Source: BJGV01 sp964194745
GTDB lineage: Bacteria > Pseudomonadota > Gammaproteobacteria > Burkholderiales > Nitrosomonadaceae
Direction of reading: 5' to 3'
DNA: 64,000 nucleotides
NCBI GenBank assembly: GCA_965248035.1
Contig: OZ252054.1
Coordinates: forward strand, 1,488,001-1,552,000
The position numbers and the translations under genes are program-made. Positions 7,533 through 15,110 of this stretch are shown piece by piece (position 1 is the stretch's first letter; every line of letters begins with the position of its first letter). A model generated the notes under the pieces. The model saw only the letters and a list, made by a program, of their open reading frames with translations, was not told where the DNA came from and made no database searches.

Positions 7533-8451
7533 GATGAATAATACCTCGTGCCAGTGCCCAGTCGCACCTACGGCGATATTTACCGTCTTGCCTGACTCCT
7601 TTATAGCAAGTCATCAGAACATCGTAAGTTTTATTTCGGAACTCTTTAATAATCCTGTTCCATTCATCAATTCTTATTTGCCCGTCAACCATCAGCTTCG
7701 TTATATGTCGCCCGGTGGATTTAACCTGATAATCTGATAACTCCTGCACATCACAAAACCGGATTGATTCTTCCTTTGTATTATCCAGCGCAATCAGTCC
7801 TACATTCCCGTCAGGGTCATTAAACCTGACGTTGATACCTGATTGTTGTTGTTCAGGTTTTAATTTTTTCAACAGAGACAGCAGACCAATGTGCCGGTCT
7901 CCTGACCATATATCCACATCATACACAGAGTCAGGAACGAACAACGCCAAGCCTACGGGATGCTGTGTTTCAGCGAACATTTGAGCCGTAAGTGATACAA
8001 ATGACTTAAGCCTGTCCTGAAAAATGTCCGCAGTGATAAATGATTCAGGCACAAGTGCTGCTATATACTGACAACGTTGGAGGCATCTTTCTAATGCTAA
8101 CTTATAAATATCGTCATAGTCGCATTCAGGATAAGCTAAACCCCTTACAGTAGCACTATTCTTTGCCAGCCATGGTGGATTGGTAACACAAATATCATAT
8201 CCCCGCGGGAAGTGAGACAGGGTGTCCTTTCGTCTTACATCTTTACCGTAAGGGGTAATGTCGTAAGATGTGGAATTATGGCATAAGTTCATACCAGACA
8301 ATAGTTTTATCAGGCTGTCAGACCCTGCGAATGGCTCTAAAATACGATTGTCGGGCAACCCCGCCTGTCCTGCCCACTCTTTGAATGGTGCATTATTAAA
8401 TGGGTTCCCTTGTGTGTAATACCTGCCATTCGCTCTCTTTGTGTTTGCCAT
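7522..8451 (-). CDS. DNA adenine methyltransferase of element 1, 309 aa
   Basis: The AdoMet-binding motif LEPFAGSDSL lies at residues 38-47 and the catalytic NPPW at 91-94. Motif I before motif IV is the order of gamma- or alpha-class N6-adenine methyltransferases. The C-terminal 200 residues would contain target recognition. The gene begins 8 bases after the transposase stop and overlaps the endonuclease gene, so all should be read from the transposase promoter. It would protect the host from the accompanying nuclease. Confidence 0.85.
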   Translation of the reverse strand: MANTKRANGRYYTQGNPFNNAPFKEWAGQAGLPDNRILEPFAGSDSLIKLLSGMNLCHNSTSYDITPYGKDVRRKDTLSHFPRGYDICVTNPPWLAKNSATVRGLAYPECDYDDIYKLALERCLQRCQYIAALVPESFITADIFQDRLKSFVSLTAQMFAETQHPVGLALFVPDSVYDVDIWSGDRHIGLLSLLKKLKPEQQQSGINVRFNDPDGNVGLIALDNTKEESIRFCDVQELSDYQVKSTGRHITKLMVDGQIRIDEWNRIIKEFRNKTYDVLMTCYKGVRQDGKYRRRCDWALARGIIHHVG

Positions 8452-8459
8452 GGCTGTCT

Positions 8460-9389
8460 CTATGCAATCAGGTCATGGTATTTAAGTCTCTTGCCTGTCA
8501 TGCCTTTAGCGAGGACTGCCATTTGTTCGACAGTGTCTTGCTCCCGGATGTTATGGCGACCTGCGAACTCCTGCACATATCGGTTCAAATGCTTTTCGCT
8601 CATATGGTGGTGAATGCCGTGATAGCCCCGTTTCAGTAATGCCCAAAACGACTCAATGCCGTTGGTATGTGCCTGATTACGCACATACTCACTCACACTA
8701 TGCCTGACTGTTTCATGGCGACAGGATAGCCCCGAATAACCCTTGTGGTCATCTGTATAGACGGCGGCGTTCTTTTCAGTATGCTTGTGTACGAAATTAT
8801 GCAGAGTACGCTGGTCGGTACATGCGATCTTACCAGCACTTATCTTGTTTGTTTTGCGGTCTTTAGCCCCTATCACAATCTCTTTGCCAACACCACCACG
8901 TCCTACGTTACGTCTTTTTCTTACATGTTTGTTCTTTTCTTTACCGCCTATGTAGGTTTCATCTGTTTCAACAGGGCCGGAAAACACCCCAACCTCAAGT
9001 TCAAAAGCCTTACGCAAGCGGTGAAGCATGAACCAGGCTGCCTTCTGGCTAATTCCTAATTCCCGATGAAGTTTAAGAGACGAAATCCCTTTGATATTCG
9101 TTGTGAACAGGTAAATTCCTACGGCCCATATCCTGTATTTCAGGTTAGAACCTTCCATGATTGTCCCCGTTCTGACTGAGAACATGGGCCTGTCTTCACA
9201 ATCACGGCATCTATGCGTCATACTGCTGTGGTTAATGTCGGACTGGACGTTATCGGAATGGCAATACGGACAGGTTGGGACATCATCCCATCGTTGCTCA
9301 GACAGCCATTTCTTTGCTGCTGTTTCATCAGGAAACATCCCGATAACATCAAAAAGTGTTAACCCTTTACGATATGATTTACCAGCCAT
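8460..9389 (-). CDS. IS1595-family (ISXO2-like) DDE transposase, 309 aa
   Basis: An N-terminal zinc ribbon (CPYCHSDNVQ, then HRCRDC) precedes an ISXO2-like catalytic domain with VETDETYIGGKE, VYTDDHKGY and NGIESFWALLKRG, the D, D and E positions. Length fits the family. ATG at 9389 is preferred over the in-frame GTG at 9407 because AAAGAGGA sits just before the ATG. It is the first gene of the element's operon and should cut at the 24-bp ends. No frameshift or stop is seen, so it looks active. Confidence 0.93.
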   Translation of the reverse strand: MAGKSYRKGLTLFDVIGMFPDETAAKKWLSEQRWDDVPTCPYCHSDNVQSDINHSSMTHRCRDCEDRPMFSVRTGTIMEGSNLKYRIWAVGIYLFTTNIKGISSLKLHRELGISQKAAWFMLHRLRKAFELEVGVFSGPVETDETYIGGKEKNKHVRKRRNVGRGGVGKEIVIGAKDRKTNKISAGKIACTDQRTLHNFVHKHTEKNAAVYTDDHKGYSGLSCRHETVRHSVSEYVRNQAHTNGIESFWALLKRGYHGIHHHMSEKHLNRYVQEFAGRHNIREQDTVEQMAVLAKGMTGKRLKYHDLIA

Positions 9390-9422
9390 TTTGTTATCCT
9401 CTTTCACTTAAATTGTGACTAA

Positions 9423-9451
9423 AGAATAACATAATTGTTACCGTACGTCAA
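9423..9451 (-). promoter_or_regulatory. Sigma-70 promoter of element 1 transposase
   Basis: On the minus strand TTGACG (9451-9446) and TATTCT (9428-9423) are separated by 17 bp, immediately inside the right inverted repeat and about 35 bp before the transposase start. Confidence 0.7.
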
Positions 9452-9457
9452 GAATTA

Positions 9458-9481
9458 TTTGTGACTAATGTATATAATTCC
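9458..9481 (-). repeat. Right terminal inverted repeat of element 1
   Basis: Perfect complement of 6653-6676. It is followed after one base by the target duplication TAAGCAAT at 9483-9490. Confidence 0.95.
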
Positions 9482-9527
9482 TTAAGCAATAGAGTAAAAT
9501 ATATATGTGTAGTGCCTATCATCTGCC

Positions 9528-9650
9528 TCATCCAATTTTCAATCCTTCATACTTTAACTTTTCCATCTGGTTCGCTAATCGTTTTAGAGACGCGCCTGAA
9601 CCGTACGTACTACCAACATTGCCACCTGCATGCCCCGTGATTAAGTTGAA
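9528..9650 (-). pseudogene. Tyrosine integrase, 3' remnant
   Basis: The minus strand reads FNLITGHAGGNVGSTYGSGA, then SLKRLANQMEKLKYEGLKIG and a stop. This is the C-terminus of a phage-type integrase: GH box, then the catalytic tyrosine in the S-x-YGSG segment. Everything upstream is gone, replaced at about 9650 by another gene's remnant. It differs from the dead integrase at 2495-3548. Confidence 0.8.
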
Positions 9651-9911
9651 AGAACAGGTGAATTAATAGAAAAATTCCGCTTTGATGTTCAAGTTGGTAA
9701 GGTCCCTACAGATAGAAACAAAGCAAAGATATTTCCCGAAGAACTTCACTATAATGAAATGATTAATCGGTTATCTTTTGAAAACGAATGCTACACTGCT
9801 GATTTGCGTGGAAATGAAAGGCCGGAAGACCCTCTCGAACATAATCGAAAGGTGAAAGCAGGTAATACAAAGAAATCTAATCTCTCACTTTTTAGTGATG
9901 TGGAAGATTAA
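9645..9911 (+). pseudogene. 3' remnant, probably of the BglII-like system's methyltransferase
   Basis: An open frame of 88 codons without a usable start ends at TAA 9909-9911, reading EELHYNEMINRLSFE and NLSLFSDVED near its end. It converges on the BglII-like nuclease pseudogene with a 12-base gap. A partner methyltransferase is expected there, but no methyltransferase motif survives in the fragment, so the identity is inferred from position only. Its 5' part was lost at the same junction that cut the integrase remnant. Confidence 0.45.
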
Positions 9912-9923
9912 ATCGCCAGTTTC

Positions 9924-10595
9924 TCAGACTTGTATAATACTAGCTCTACTACGTGAAGTGCGTGGTAGATGTATTCTAAATTGACAGGTGCTCCTATTAA
10001 TTACAGTTCGTGAATACCTGCTGCTACTGTACTCTGTCCAAATGGCGCTTACCGTTGTATCTTTTTCTTCAAATAGACCAACCAATCGAAGAGGCACATC
10101 ATAAACTTTTTCTTTTGCCAATGCAGATAATTGATTCTTGGCTTGCTCGTAGTATAAGGTGCTATTTGAAGCGGGGAACATATGTGCCTTGGTGACAATT
10201 AAAATTACTCTGACTGGCGAAGTGTGTAACGTAGTTTTAGCTTGATAGAATAGTTCAGACCTTAATAAATTATTAAGCAAAAATGGATAGTTAGAAAACT
10301 GGACTTCAACTAGAATGCTATCATTAATAAAATCAACATCCGTGCCAAGGAATTTATATTGGTCTGGAATTGCTACATTGGAATTCCATCCATTGAGTTG
10401 GGTTAACCTCGCCTTTATATACTCATTTGTACCTACTGGGTCGAATATAGCATTACCTTGAAGACCAGTTTGGTCTGATGCTTAAAGATGGAGCGGCATG
10501 TTCGTTAAAACGGATTCTATATCCACCCATTGGGCTGCATATTGATTATCAAATAATTCTTTTGCGCCATTATAATCTTCCGTTTCGATTAACAT
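9924..10595 (-). pseudogene. BglII/BstYI-like restriction endonuclease with a nonsense codon
   Basis: Reading from ATG 10595 gives a 223-codon frame, the length of BglII, interrupted only by TAA at codon 38 (10484-10482) in the context MPLHL-stop-ASDQTG, where relatives appear to have lysine; AAA or AAG to TAA is a one-base change. Downstream the protein is well preserved: FDPVGTNEYIKARL, GTDVDFIN, then ILVEVQFSNYPFLLNNLLRS, the BglII-type active site with E-x-Q, and VTKAHMFPASNSTLYYEQA. The frame is continuous from the ATG through the stop to the end. It begins 1 base after the regulator gene. Confidence 0.85.
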
Positions 10596-10596
10596 T

Positions 10597-10845
10597 TTAT
10601 TCTAAACGTCCGAGTAGTTTCTGAACAAACTCCACCGAGTTTATTTCAAGTGCATCCGCAACTTGAAGAAACTCAATTAAGTCTAGCCTGCGTTCCCCAG
10701 TCTCATATTTAGAAACAAATGATTGAGGAAGCCCAAGTCTCTGTGCAACGTCATGTTGGGTCAGGCCATTTGTAGTACGTGCTTCAAACAGCATCTTGCA
10801 GAATAGTGCGTTTTTCGGGCCTGATGACATATTTGGAAGAGTCAC
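10597..10845 (-). CDS. XRE regulator of the BglII-like system (controller-type)
   Basis: This 82-aa protein is almost entirely one Cro/CI helix-turn-helix (TQHDVAQRLGLPQSFVSKYE, about 29-48). It lies one base upstream of the restriction nuclease, the place of controller (C) proteins that time nuclease expression. The start may be GTG 10845 or ATG 10830; neither has a clear ribosome site. Two overlapping palindromes at 10870-10906 are its likely operators. It remains intact although nuclease and partner gene are broken. Confidence 0.8.
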   Translation of the reverse strand: MTLPNMSSGPKNALFCKMLFEARTTNGLTQHDVAQRLGLPQSFVSKYETGERRLDLIEFLQVADALEINSVEFVQKLLGRLE

Positions 10846-10869
10846 GTGTGAAACGAAGGGTTTATAATG

Positions 10870-10906
10870 ATAATCCTGATTTAGGATTATCCCATTATGG
10901 GATAAT
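10870..10906. promoter_or_regulatory. Two overlapping palindromes before the XRE regulator
   Basis: ATAATCCT / AGGATTAT (8-bp arms, 5-bp centre, 10870-10890) overlaps ATTATCCCAT / ATGGGATAAT (10-bp arms, 1-bp centre, 10886-10906). Position 25-60 bp upstream of the regulator gene suits autoregulation by a controller protein with a high- and a low-affinity site. Confidence 0.65.
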
Positions 10907-11002
10907 ATTCAGTCTGACGATTCCCGCCATCCAGGAGATTGAGTGTCTGCTTTGTGCCAAAATCGGACGTTTACTTCTCATTACTACTTATCCGATCATT
11001 GG

Positions 11003-11093
11003 AGATTTAAAAGTAGAGCGTAATTGTATAAATAAGTAATTAGGTCATTGAGTTATAGGTGAAAATTGAGTCTAAAACCTCAGTATTGAAGAA
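11003..11093. repeat. Leader repeat, copy 2
   Basis: About 85% identical by eye to 1781-1873, in the same orientation. The following blocks at 11147-11162 and 11218-11250 also match those after copy 1. Here the leader is compact (about 250 bp) and ends at the start of the ParB-like gene. Confidence 0.7.
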
Positions 11094-11255
11094 AGGAAGC
11101 ATTTCCCCCCCTCGTTTGAGTAGCTAGCAAATATCTTTTGATCTTTGTCTCTTACCAGGGGTTTTTTTATCAACTGAGAATAATGAATACGAATTTACTA
11201 AATATTCATTTACTACTCACCTCAGAACACCCCAAGAACACTTAAGGACACCTTT

Positions 11256-11996
11256 ATGAGCACTGATATGGAAAAACTAACTTTGAGTGGTACTAATGAA
11301 TTTAATCCGTTTACAGATGGTGTATCCATGACCTCAATTATTCGGGACACCACGCTTCAGGTACGAACGCGACTTGAGGATGGCTTAGTTAGGAAATATG
11401 CCCGAGAGCTTCGCAATGGGGCAATCTTCCCCCCGATTCTACTAGCCAATATTGATAGTAAACTTTTCCTTATTGACGGGTTTCATCGTCATTCGGCTTA
11501 TCACAGCGCGGGGATGCAAGAGATACCTGCAATAATAGAGCCAATTAGTCGCAGGCAAGCCTTATGTAGGGCGGCAAAGGCAAACTTAGGCCATGGTAAA
11601 CCTTTAAACGCAACAGAAAGAAGAACGGCTTTTCGAAAGTTTATTAGGGGTGGTGGTTACCGCCTTCCTAAGAATAAGTGGATGAGCTACCGCGAACTGG
11701 CCGAAGCCTTGGGAGGCATTGGTGGACACACTACAATTCGTAGCTGGATGGCTAAGGATTTCCCTAGGATCTATCAAGCTATGGGTGATGAAAGAATTAT
11801 AGGTTCGAGTATTGGAGAGCCTCCTAGGATAGATGTAGAGGCTGAGAATGACCGACAAGCAAAACAAGCGTTAACAGATGCTCTCAACTTTTTTATGTTA
11901 CTTACACACCCATGGAATCGTTTTGAGAGGCATGAGCAAGCATTGAAGTTGCTTGAAGAAATGAATAAAACAACAATGGCAGAACCAGAGTTTTGA
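11256..11996 (+). CDS. ParB/Srx-fold domain protein, 246 aa
   Basis: Residues 40-100 have the ParB N-terminal nuclease-like fold signature: a lead-in helix, FPPILLANIDSKLFLIDGFH with the catalytic-type DGFHR, and a following RRQALCRAAKANLGHG. A second half (about 110-175) with YRELAEALGGIGGHTTIRSW looks like a helix-turn-helix. ATG at 11256 follows AAGGA. Such proteins occur on plasmids, phages and ICEs in partition, replication or regulation. No ParA partner is present. It shares a leader with the integrase pseudogene, suggesting two copies of one element type. Confidence 0.75.
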   Translation: MSTDMEKLTLSGTNEFNPFTDGVSMTSIIRDTTLQVRTRLEDGLVRKYARELRNGAIFPPILLANIDSKLFLIDGFHRHSAYHSAGMQEIPAIIEPISRRQALCRAAKANLGHGKPLNATERRTAFRKFIRGGGYRLPKNKWMSYRELAEALGGIGGHTTIRSWMAKDFPRIYQAMGDERIIGSSIGEPPRIDVEAENDRQAKQALTDALNFFMLLTHPWNRFERHEQALKLLEEMNKTTMAEPEF

Positions 11997-12059
11997 AGTA
12001 CGGAAGAACAGGTAGATATTACAATAAACCTTTATGTTACCTATTAGTTACAACTATAG

Positions 12060-12076
12060 GTGTTCATTTTGAACAC
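12060..12076. promoter_or_regulatory. Palindrome GTGTTC-n5-GAACAC
   Basis: Perfect 6-bp arms lie in the 420-bp stretch (11997-12417) between the ParB-like gene and element 2. It could be an operator or, with little T-run after it, a weak terminator. Otherwise the stretch holds the island-end repeat and no gene I can support. Confidence 0.3.
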
Positions 12077-12281
12077 TTGCATTGAACGATGAGGGAAATA
12101 ATTTAGCTAAAGTACATATAGATACTCGTTCTTCACAGAACTAAACTAACTAACAAATTAAAAATTCTTTAGGTTATTTGATCTTTTAGAATACCTTCAA
12201 TGTCTCCAGCAAGTGGTATAATGTGCGAAGCAAGATAGCGCAAGAAAACAATAAGACACAAAGAGGGAATTTGGCACCTAC

Positions 12282-12365
12282 ATCTGGCACCTACAGTACT
12301 ATTGAAAGCCGCATAAACATTAGTAATAAATATATGGGTGTAGCCCCCCATCAGCCACCCCACAA
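12282..12365. repeat. Island-end repeat, copy B
   Basis: Begins ATCTGGCACCTACAGTAC and continues with similarity to copy A through a GTGTAG..CCC...CATC.GCC core. Unlike copy A, no integrase 3' end is recognisable beyond it. Element 2 is inserted about 50 bp further on. Confidence 0.5.
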
Positions 12366-12417
12366 AATACAATATCATTAAGTTACGTTATATTTACTAA
12401 ATCCCATCTATTTTTAT

Positions 12418-12468
12418 GGGAATTATATACTTAAATCCGCAGAAATATATTGACATTCAGGCCTTTTC
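12418..12468 (+). repeat. Left terminal inverted repeat of element 2, 51 bp
   Basis: Perfect complement of 15121-15171. It also encodes the last 15 residues and stop codon of the 59-aa gene on the minus strand. Confidence 0.97.
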
Positions 12469-12602
12469 TCAAACCTGAACACATCCCTTAATTGCTTGTT
12501 TGTAGGATGTTCACTGCAGTTTCTTAAGGGCTTGTCTGACTTTCTGACAAGAATACTTTTCGCAATTTCCTTTACTTCCTTCTCGGTTGGTCTGTGCTTC
12601 AT
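12423..12602 (-). CDS. Small 3' cargo gene of element 2, 59 aa
   Basis: ATG at 12602 overlaps the endonuclease stop as ATGA, and the stop TAA (12425-12423) lies inside the terminal inverted repeat, 5 bp from the element's outer edge. The product starts MKHRPTEKEVKEIAKSIL and is basic, with no known domain. The coupling and the use of the element end for coding argue that it is real. It could be a controller or a partner of the nuclease. It shares position but no clear sequence with the 54-aa gene of element 1. Confidence 0.6.
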   Translation of the reverse strand: MKHRPTEKEVKEIAKSILVRKSDKPLRNCSEHPTNKQLRDVFRFEKRPECQYISADLSI

Positions 12603-13327
12603 AATTTACTCCCGTTCACATACTGAACCAAGTTGGCCCAGTTAATTTGATTGTCTAAAGAAATCCGGTTTTCTCTAAGGAACGATCTAATTACTGCCCT
12701 GGCGGCTGTCTTTGCTTCTGTGAGCCCATTTTGGGCATGCGTTGAAAATATACATAATATAGCAAGATAGGTGTCTTCCCATCCGCTAATCTCTTTCCAA
12801 AAATCAGATCCTACATAGGTATAGTAGTTTCCCTTGTTTATTGTGCCGGCATGTCCATAGCATACGCCTTCAATGCACTTTATCGGTATAACCGCGCCCT
12901 GAGTTACAATACGTTTAGCTCTGGTGAAGTAGTCTTCCATTTTCTTACGTTGGGACGAATTCCCCCAGTATCTGCCAGACTTTACCTGAATGATGGTTCT
13001 TATCCGACCTTCAACATACTCAATATCAATGCCCTCTGCCGTGGACTTCATGCCACCTTTACCAAATCGGCATATCACTACCGCGCACTGCTCTGCTAAC
13101 GTACCAAACATGGTTTCTTCGCTAGACGACAAGTAGGCCTCAAGGATAGCTGTTGAAAAGCTCTCCTCATCATTAATCGCTCTCAAACAAAAAAGGTATG
13201 GATTCTTTCTTGTAACTAAGTCTTTAGGATTCAGGTTATCTAACTTTCCTTTAATCTTATCTGCAAAATCAGCGACATGTAAACTTATCTCTGCTTCAGC
13301 CTGGCACCACCATTCAGGGTTGTTCAC
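12599..13327 (-). CDS. Type II restriction endonuclease of element 2, 242 aa
   Basis: A PD-(D/E)xK core is clear: GIDIEY (D101) followed by IIQVKSG (Q114, K116), with E79 in the preceding helix. Upstream is KNPYLFCLRA and the segment YLSSSEETMFG (65-75), which I associate with PmeII-type endonucleases, from memory. GTG at 13327 overlaps the methyltransferase stop as GTGA. The nuclease is intact while the methyltransferase before it is out of frame, a risky state for the host unless the frame is restored in some cells or protection comes from elsewhere. Confidence 0.82.
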   Translation of the reverse strand: MNNPEWWCQAEAEISLHVADFADKIKGKLDNLNPKDLVTRKNPYLFCLRAINDEESFSTAILEAYLSSSEETMFGTLAEQCAVVICRFGKGGMKSTAEGIDIEYVEGRIRTIIQVKSGRYWGNSSQRKKMEDYFTRAKRIVTQGAVIPIKCIEGVCYGHAGTINKGNYYTYVGSDFWKEISGWEDTYLAILCIFSTHAQNGLTEAKTAARAVIRSFLRENRISLDNQINWANLVQYVNGSKL

Positions 13328-14158
13328 AACTCTTTCAGTCTTTTACGCATCAACGCACAATAATCTTTGGAAAGGTCAATCCCTACCGAGTTTCGGTTTA
13401 GCTTGTGTGCAGCAATAATAGTTGTCCCCGACCCCGCGAACGGGTCCAGCACAGTGTCTCTTTCGTCCATGAATAACCGTATAAACCAATTAGGTAGTGC
13501 CTCGGGGAACGATGCCGGGTGGCCTGAATTGCCGCACTCAGTAGCCATGTGTAGTACGTTTGTAGGATAAGCCATCTCCCTGCCTTCCCAATTAGCCACA
13601 CGCTTCCCAAACCCGTTTCCATGAGCGCTATCGTCACGTCTTTTATCTGTATCAGACAGACTTCTTAAACGGGAGTCCTTCCAGTCTCCCATAGGCACAC
13701 GTACTGCTCCTTGATTCATTTTGAATTTTTTATGCCTGGTAAAATGCAGCAAGCGTTCCCATGAGTCGCGAAAGCGATTCGGCCATTTACCCGGGTAGCT
13801 GTTTTTTTTGTGCCAGCAATACTCCTCTACCCAAAGCCAGCCCTGAGACCTAAGCCCCTGGATCAACTCAATCACGTAAGGATGCCGTTCTCCGTTAATG
13901 GCGCGTTCTTTGATATTCAAGACAAACGACCCTGAGGGTTTTAAGCATTTCTTTAATTGCTCCGTTCTGGGGAGCATCCAATCAACATATTCATTTGCAC
14001 ACCCCCCCCCTGTAATTGTCTTTTCGCTGATCCGCATAAGGGGGTGAGGTGATTATCAGATCTATAGTGTCATCAGGTATTTTCTCGGGAATAAGGGTTA
14101 GGCAATCCCCTTTATAAATCGAGGCTGTTTGCACCGCCTGTCCTAATACCACACTCAT
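13324..14158 (-). pseudogene. Beta-class DNA methyltransferase, out of frame at a G9 tract
   Basis: ATG at 14158 overlaps the transposase stop (ATGA) and reads MSVVLGQAVQTASIYKGDCL, then IITSPPYADQRKDNY with the catalytic SPPY. At a run of nine G (14010-14002) the frame shifts and stops at TGA shortly after. With eight G the frame would continue through ANEYVDWMLPRTEQLK to DPFAGSGTTIIAAHK (AdoMet site) and end at 13324, a 277-aa protein with motif IV before motif I, as in beta-class enzymes. Either the gene is phase-variable by slippage or the run length is a sequencing error. The downstream part alone (from 14037) lacks the catalytic motif. Confidence 0.85.
14002..14010 (-). repeat. Nine-G homopolymer inside the methyltransferase
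   Basis: The tract lies directly after the catalytic SPPYADQRKDNY segment. Eight or eleven G would put both halves in one frame; nine or ten would not. Confidence 0.9.
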
Positions 14159-15081
14159 TTTACCAACTCAGCATAAGGAAGTCTCTTGCCAGTCATGCTC
14201 TTGCACAAGCTCTTCATTCTGTCCTGCGTATCCCTGCTCACATTCCCCTCATTCAGCCTGAAGGTAACTTCATTTACATAGCGACCCAGGTGCTTTTTAC
14301 TGAAGCTATGGTACACCCCATTGTAACCACGTTTCAACAACGCCCATACGCTCTCTATACCATTAGTGTGCACCATTCCGTTCACATACTCTCTTGCTGA
14401 ATGGTTTACACTTTGATAGTAAAACCCTTGTAAACCAATATAGCCCCTGTGATTATCTGTGTAAACAGTTGAGCCCGCCTTAACGTGTCTAACAATCTTA
14501 CCTTGCAAGGTAGCCTTGTCTGCTTTGGAAATTGGCATAGCTTGTACCCGCCCGCCCCGCTCACGCATACCCATTACCGCAGTCTTGCCTACCGCACCAC
14601 GACCAGCCTTTAGTTTCTTGTCATTGTGTTTGTTTGTTTCTTTGCCGCCGATGTAGGTTTCGTCTGCCTCAACGATACCAGAAACCAAAGAGCCGTCTTG
14701 TGAGCAAGCCTCACGGATGCGGTGCCCAAGGTGCCATGCCGTCTTTTGTGTCATACTCAATTCTTTAGATAATTGCAAACTTGAGATCCCTTTTCTTGCG
14801 GTCAATACATAATATATTGCTACCGCCCATTTCCTCAGGCTCAATTTTGATGATTGCATAATCGTCCCGTTTCTGACAGTAAAATGTTTCCGGCAATCCC
14901 CGCACCAATACGTATGATTCTTAGCCTTAGCCCGGCTGATTCTATCAGCGCAACTACAATGCATACAAACTCGCTTATGGTTCCAAAGAACTTCTTCAAA
15001 CCAATGTACTGCCTTTTCTTCGGTATCAAATCTTTCTAACAATTCCATGATGCTTATGGTTTTGGCTACGTGCTTTTTCAT
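14155..15081 (-). CDS. IS1595-family (ISXO2-like) DDE transposase, 308 aa
   Basis: The N-terminal zinc ribbon (CMHCSCADRIS and WCGDCRKHF) is followed by VEADETYIGGKE, VYTDNHRGYIGL and NGIESVWALLKRGYNG, the D, D and E of the catalytic core. It is homologous to the element 1 transposase but clearly diverged. GGAG lies 6 bases before the ATG at 15081. Its stop overlaps the methyltransferase start, so transposase and cargo are one translational unit. No defect is visible. Confidence 0.93.
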   Translation of the reverse strand: MKKHVAKTISIMELLERFDTEEKAVHWFEEVLWNHKRVCMHCSCADRISRAKAKNHTYWCGDCRKHFTVRNGTIMQSSKLSLRKWAVAIYYVLTARKGISSLQLSKELSMTQKTAWHLGHRIREACSQDGSLVSGIVEADETYIGGKETNKHNDKKLKAGRGAVGKTAVMGMRERGGRVQAMPISKADKATLQGKIVRHVKAGSTVYTDNHRGYIGLQGFYYQSVNHSAREYVNGMVHTNGIESVWALLKRGYNGVYHSFSKKHLGRYVNEVTFRLNEGNVSRDTQDRMKSLCKSMTGKRLPYAELVK

Positions 15082-15110
15082 ATCGACTCCGTTGTGCTTA
15101 GTATATGCGG

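Larger units (their letters stand above)
6652..9482 (-). mobile_element. IS1595-family transposon carrying a restriction-modification cargo (element 1)
   Basis: The 2831-bp element is bounded by 24-bp perfect inverted repeats (6653-6676 and 9458-9481, beginning GGAATTATATACATTAGTCA), with one mismatched outermost base. The flanking octamer TAAGCAAT (6644-6651 and 9483-9490) is duplicated, the 8-bp target duplication expected of IS1595. Inside, all on the minus strand, are transposase, DNA methyltransferase, putative endonuclease and a 54-aa gene, spaced by 8 bases or overlapping. Intact ends and target duplication point to recent movement. It interrupts the island-end repeat. IS1595 members with passenger genes are known (Siguier and colleagues' family definition); this cargo is read here from sequence. 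Confidence 0.93.

Noticed and set aside
12169..12378. 69-codon minus-strand frame across the island-end repeat
   Set aside because: It reads through a repeat whose other copy is full of stops in the matching frame, so coding is unlikely.
14041..14154. Gap between transposase and methyltransferase taken as non-coding
   Set aside because: Reading the minus strand from ATG 14158 shows the methyltransferase N-terminus with SPPY, so the gap is coding.
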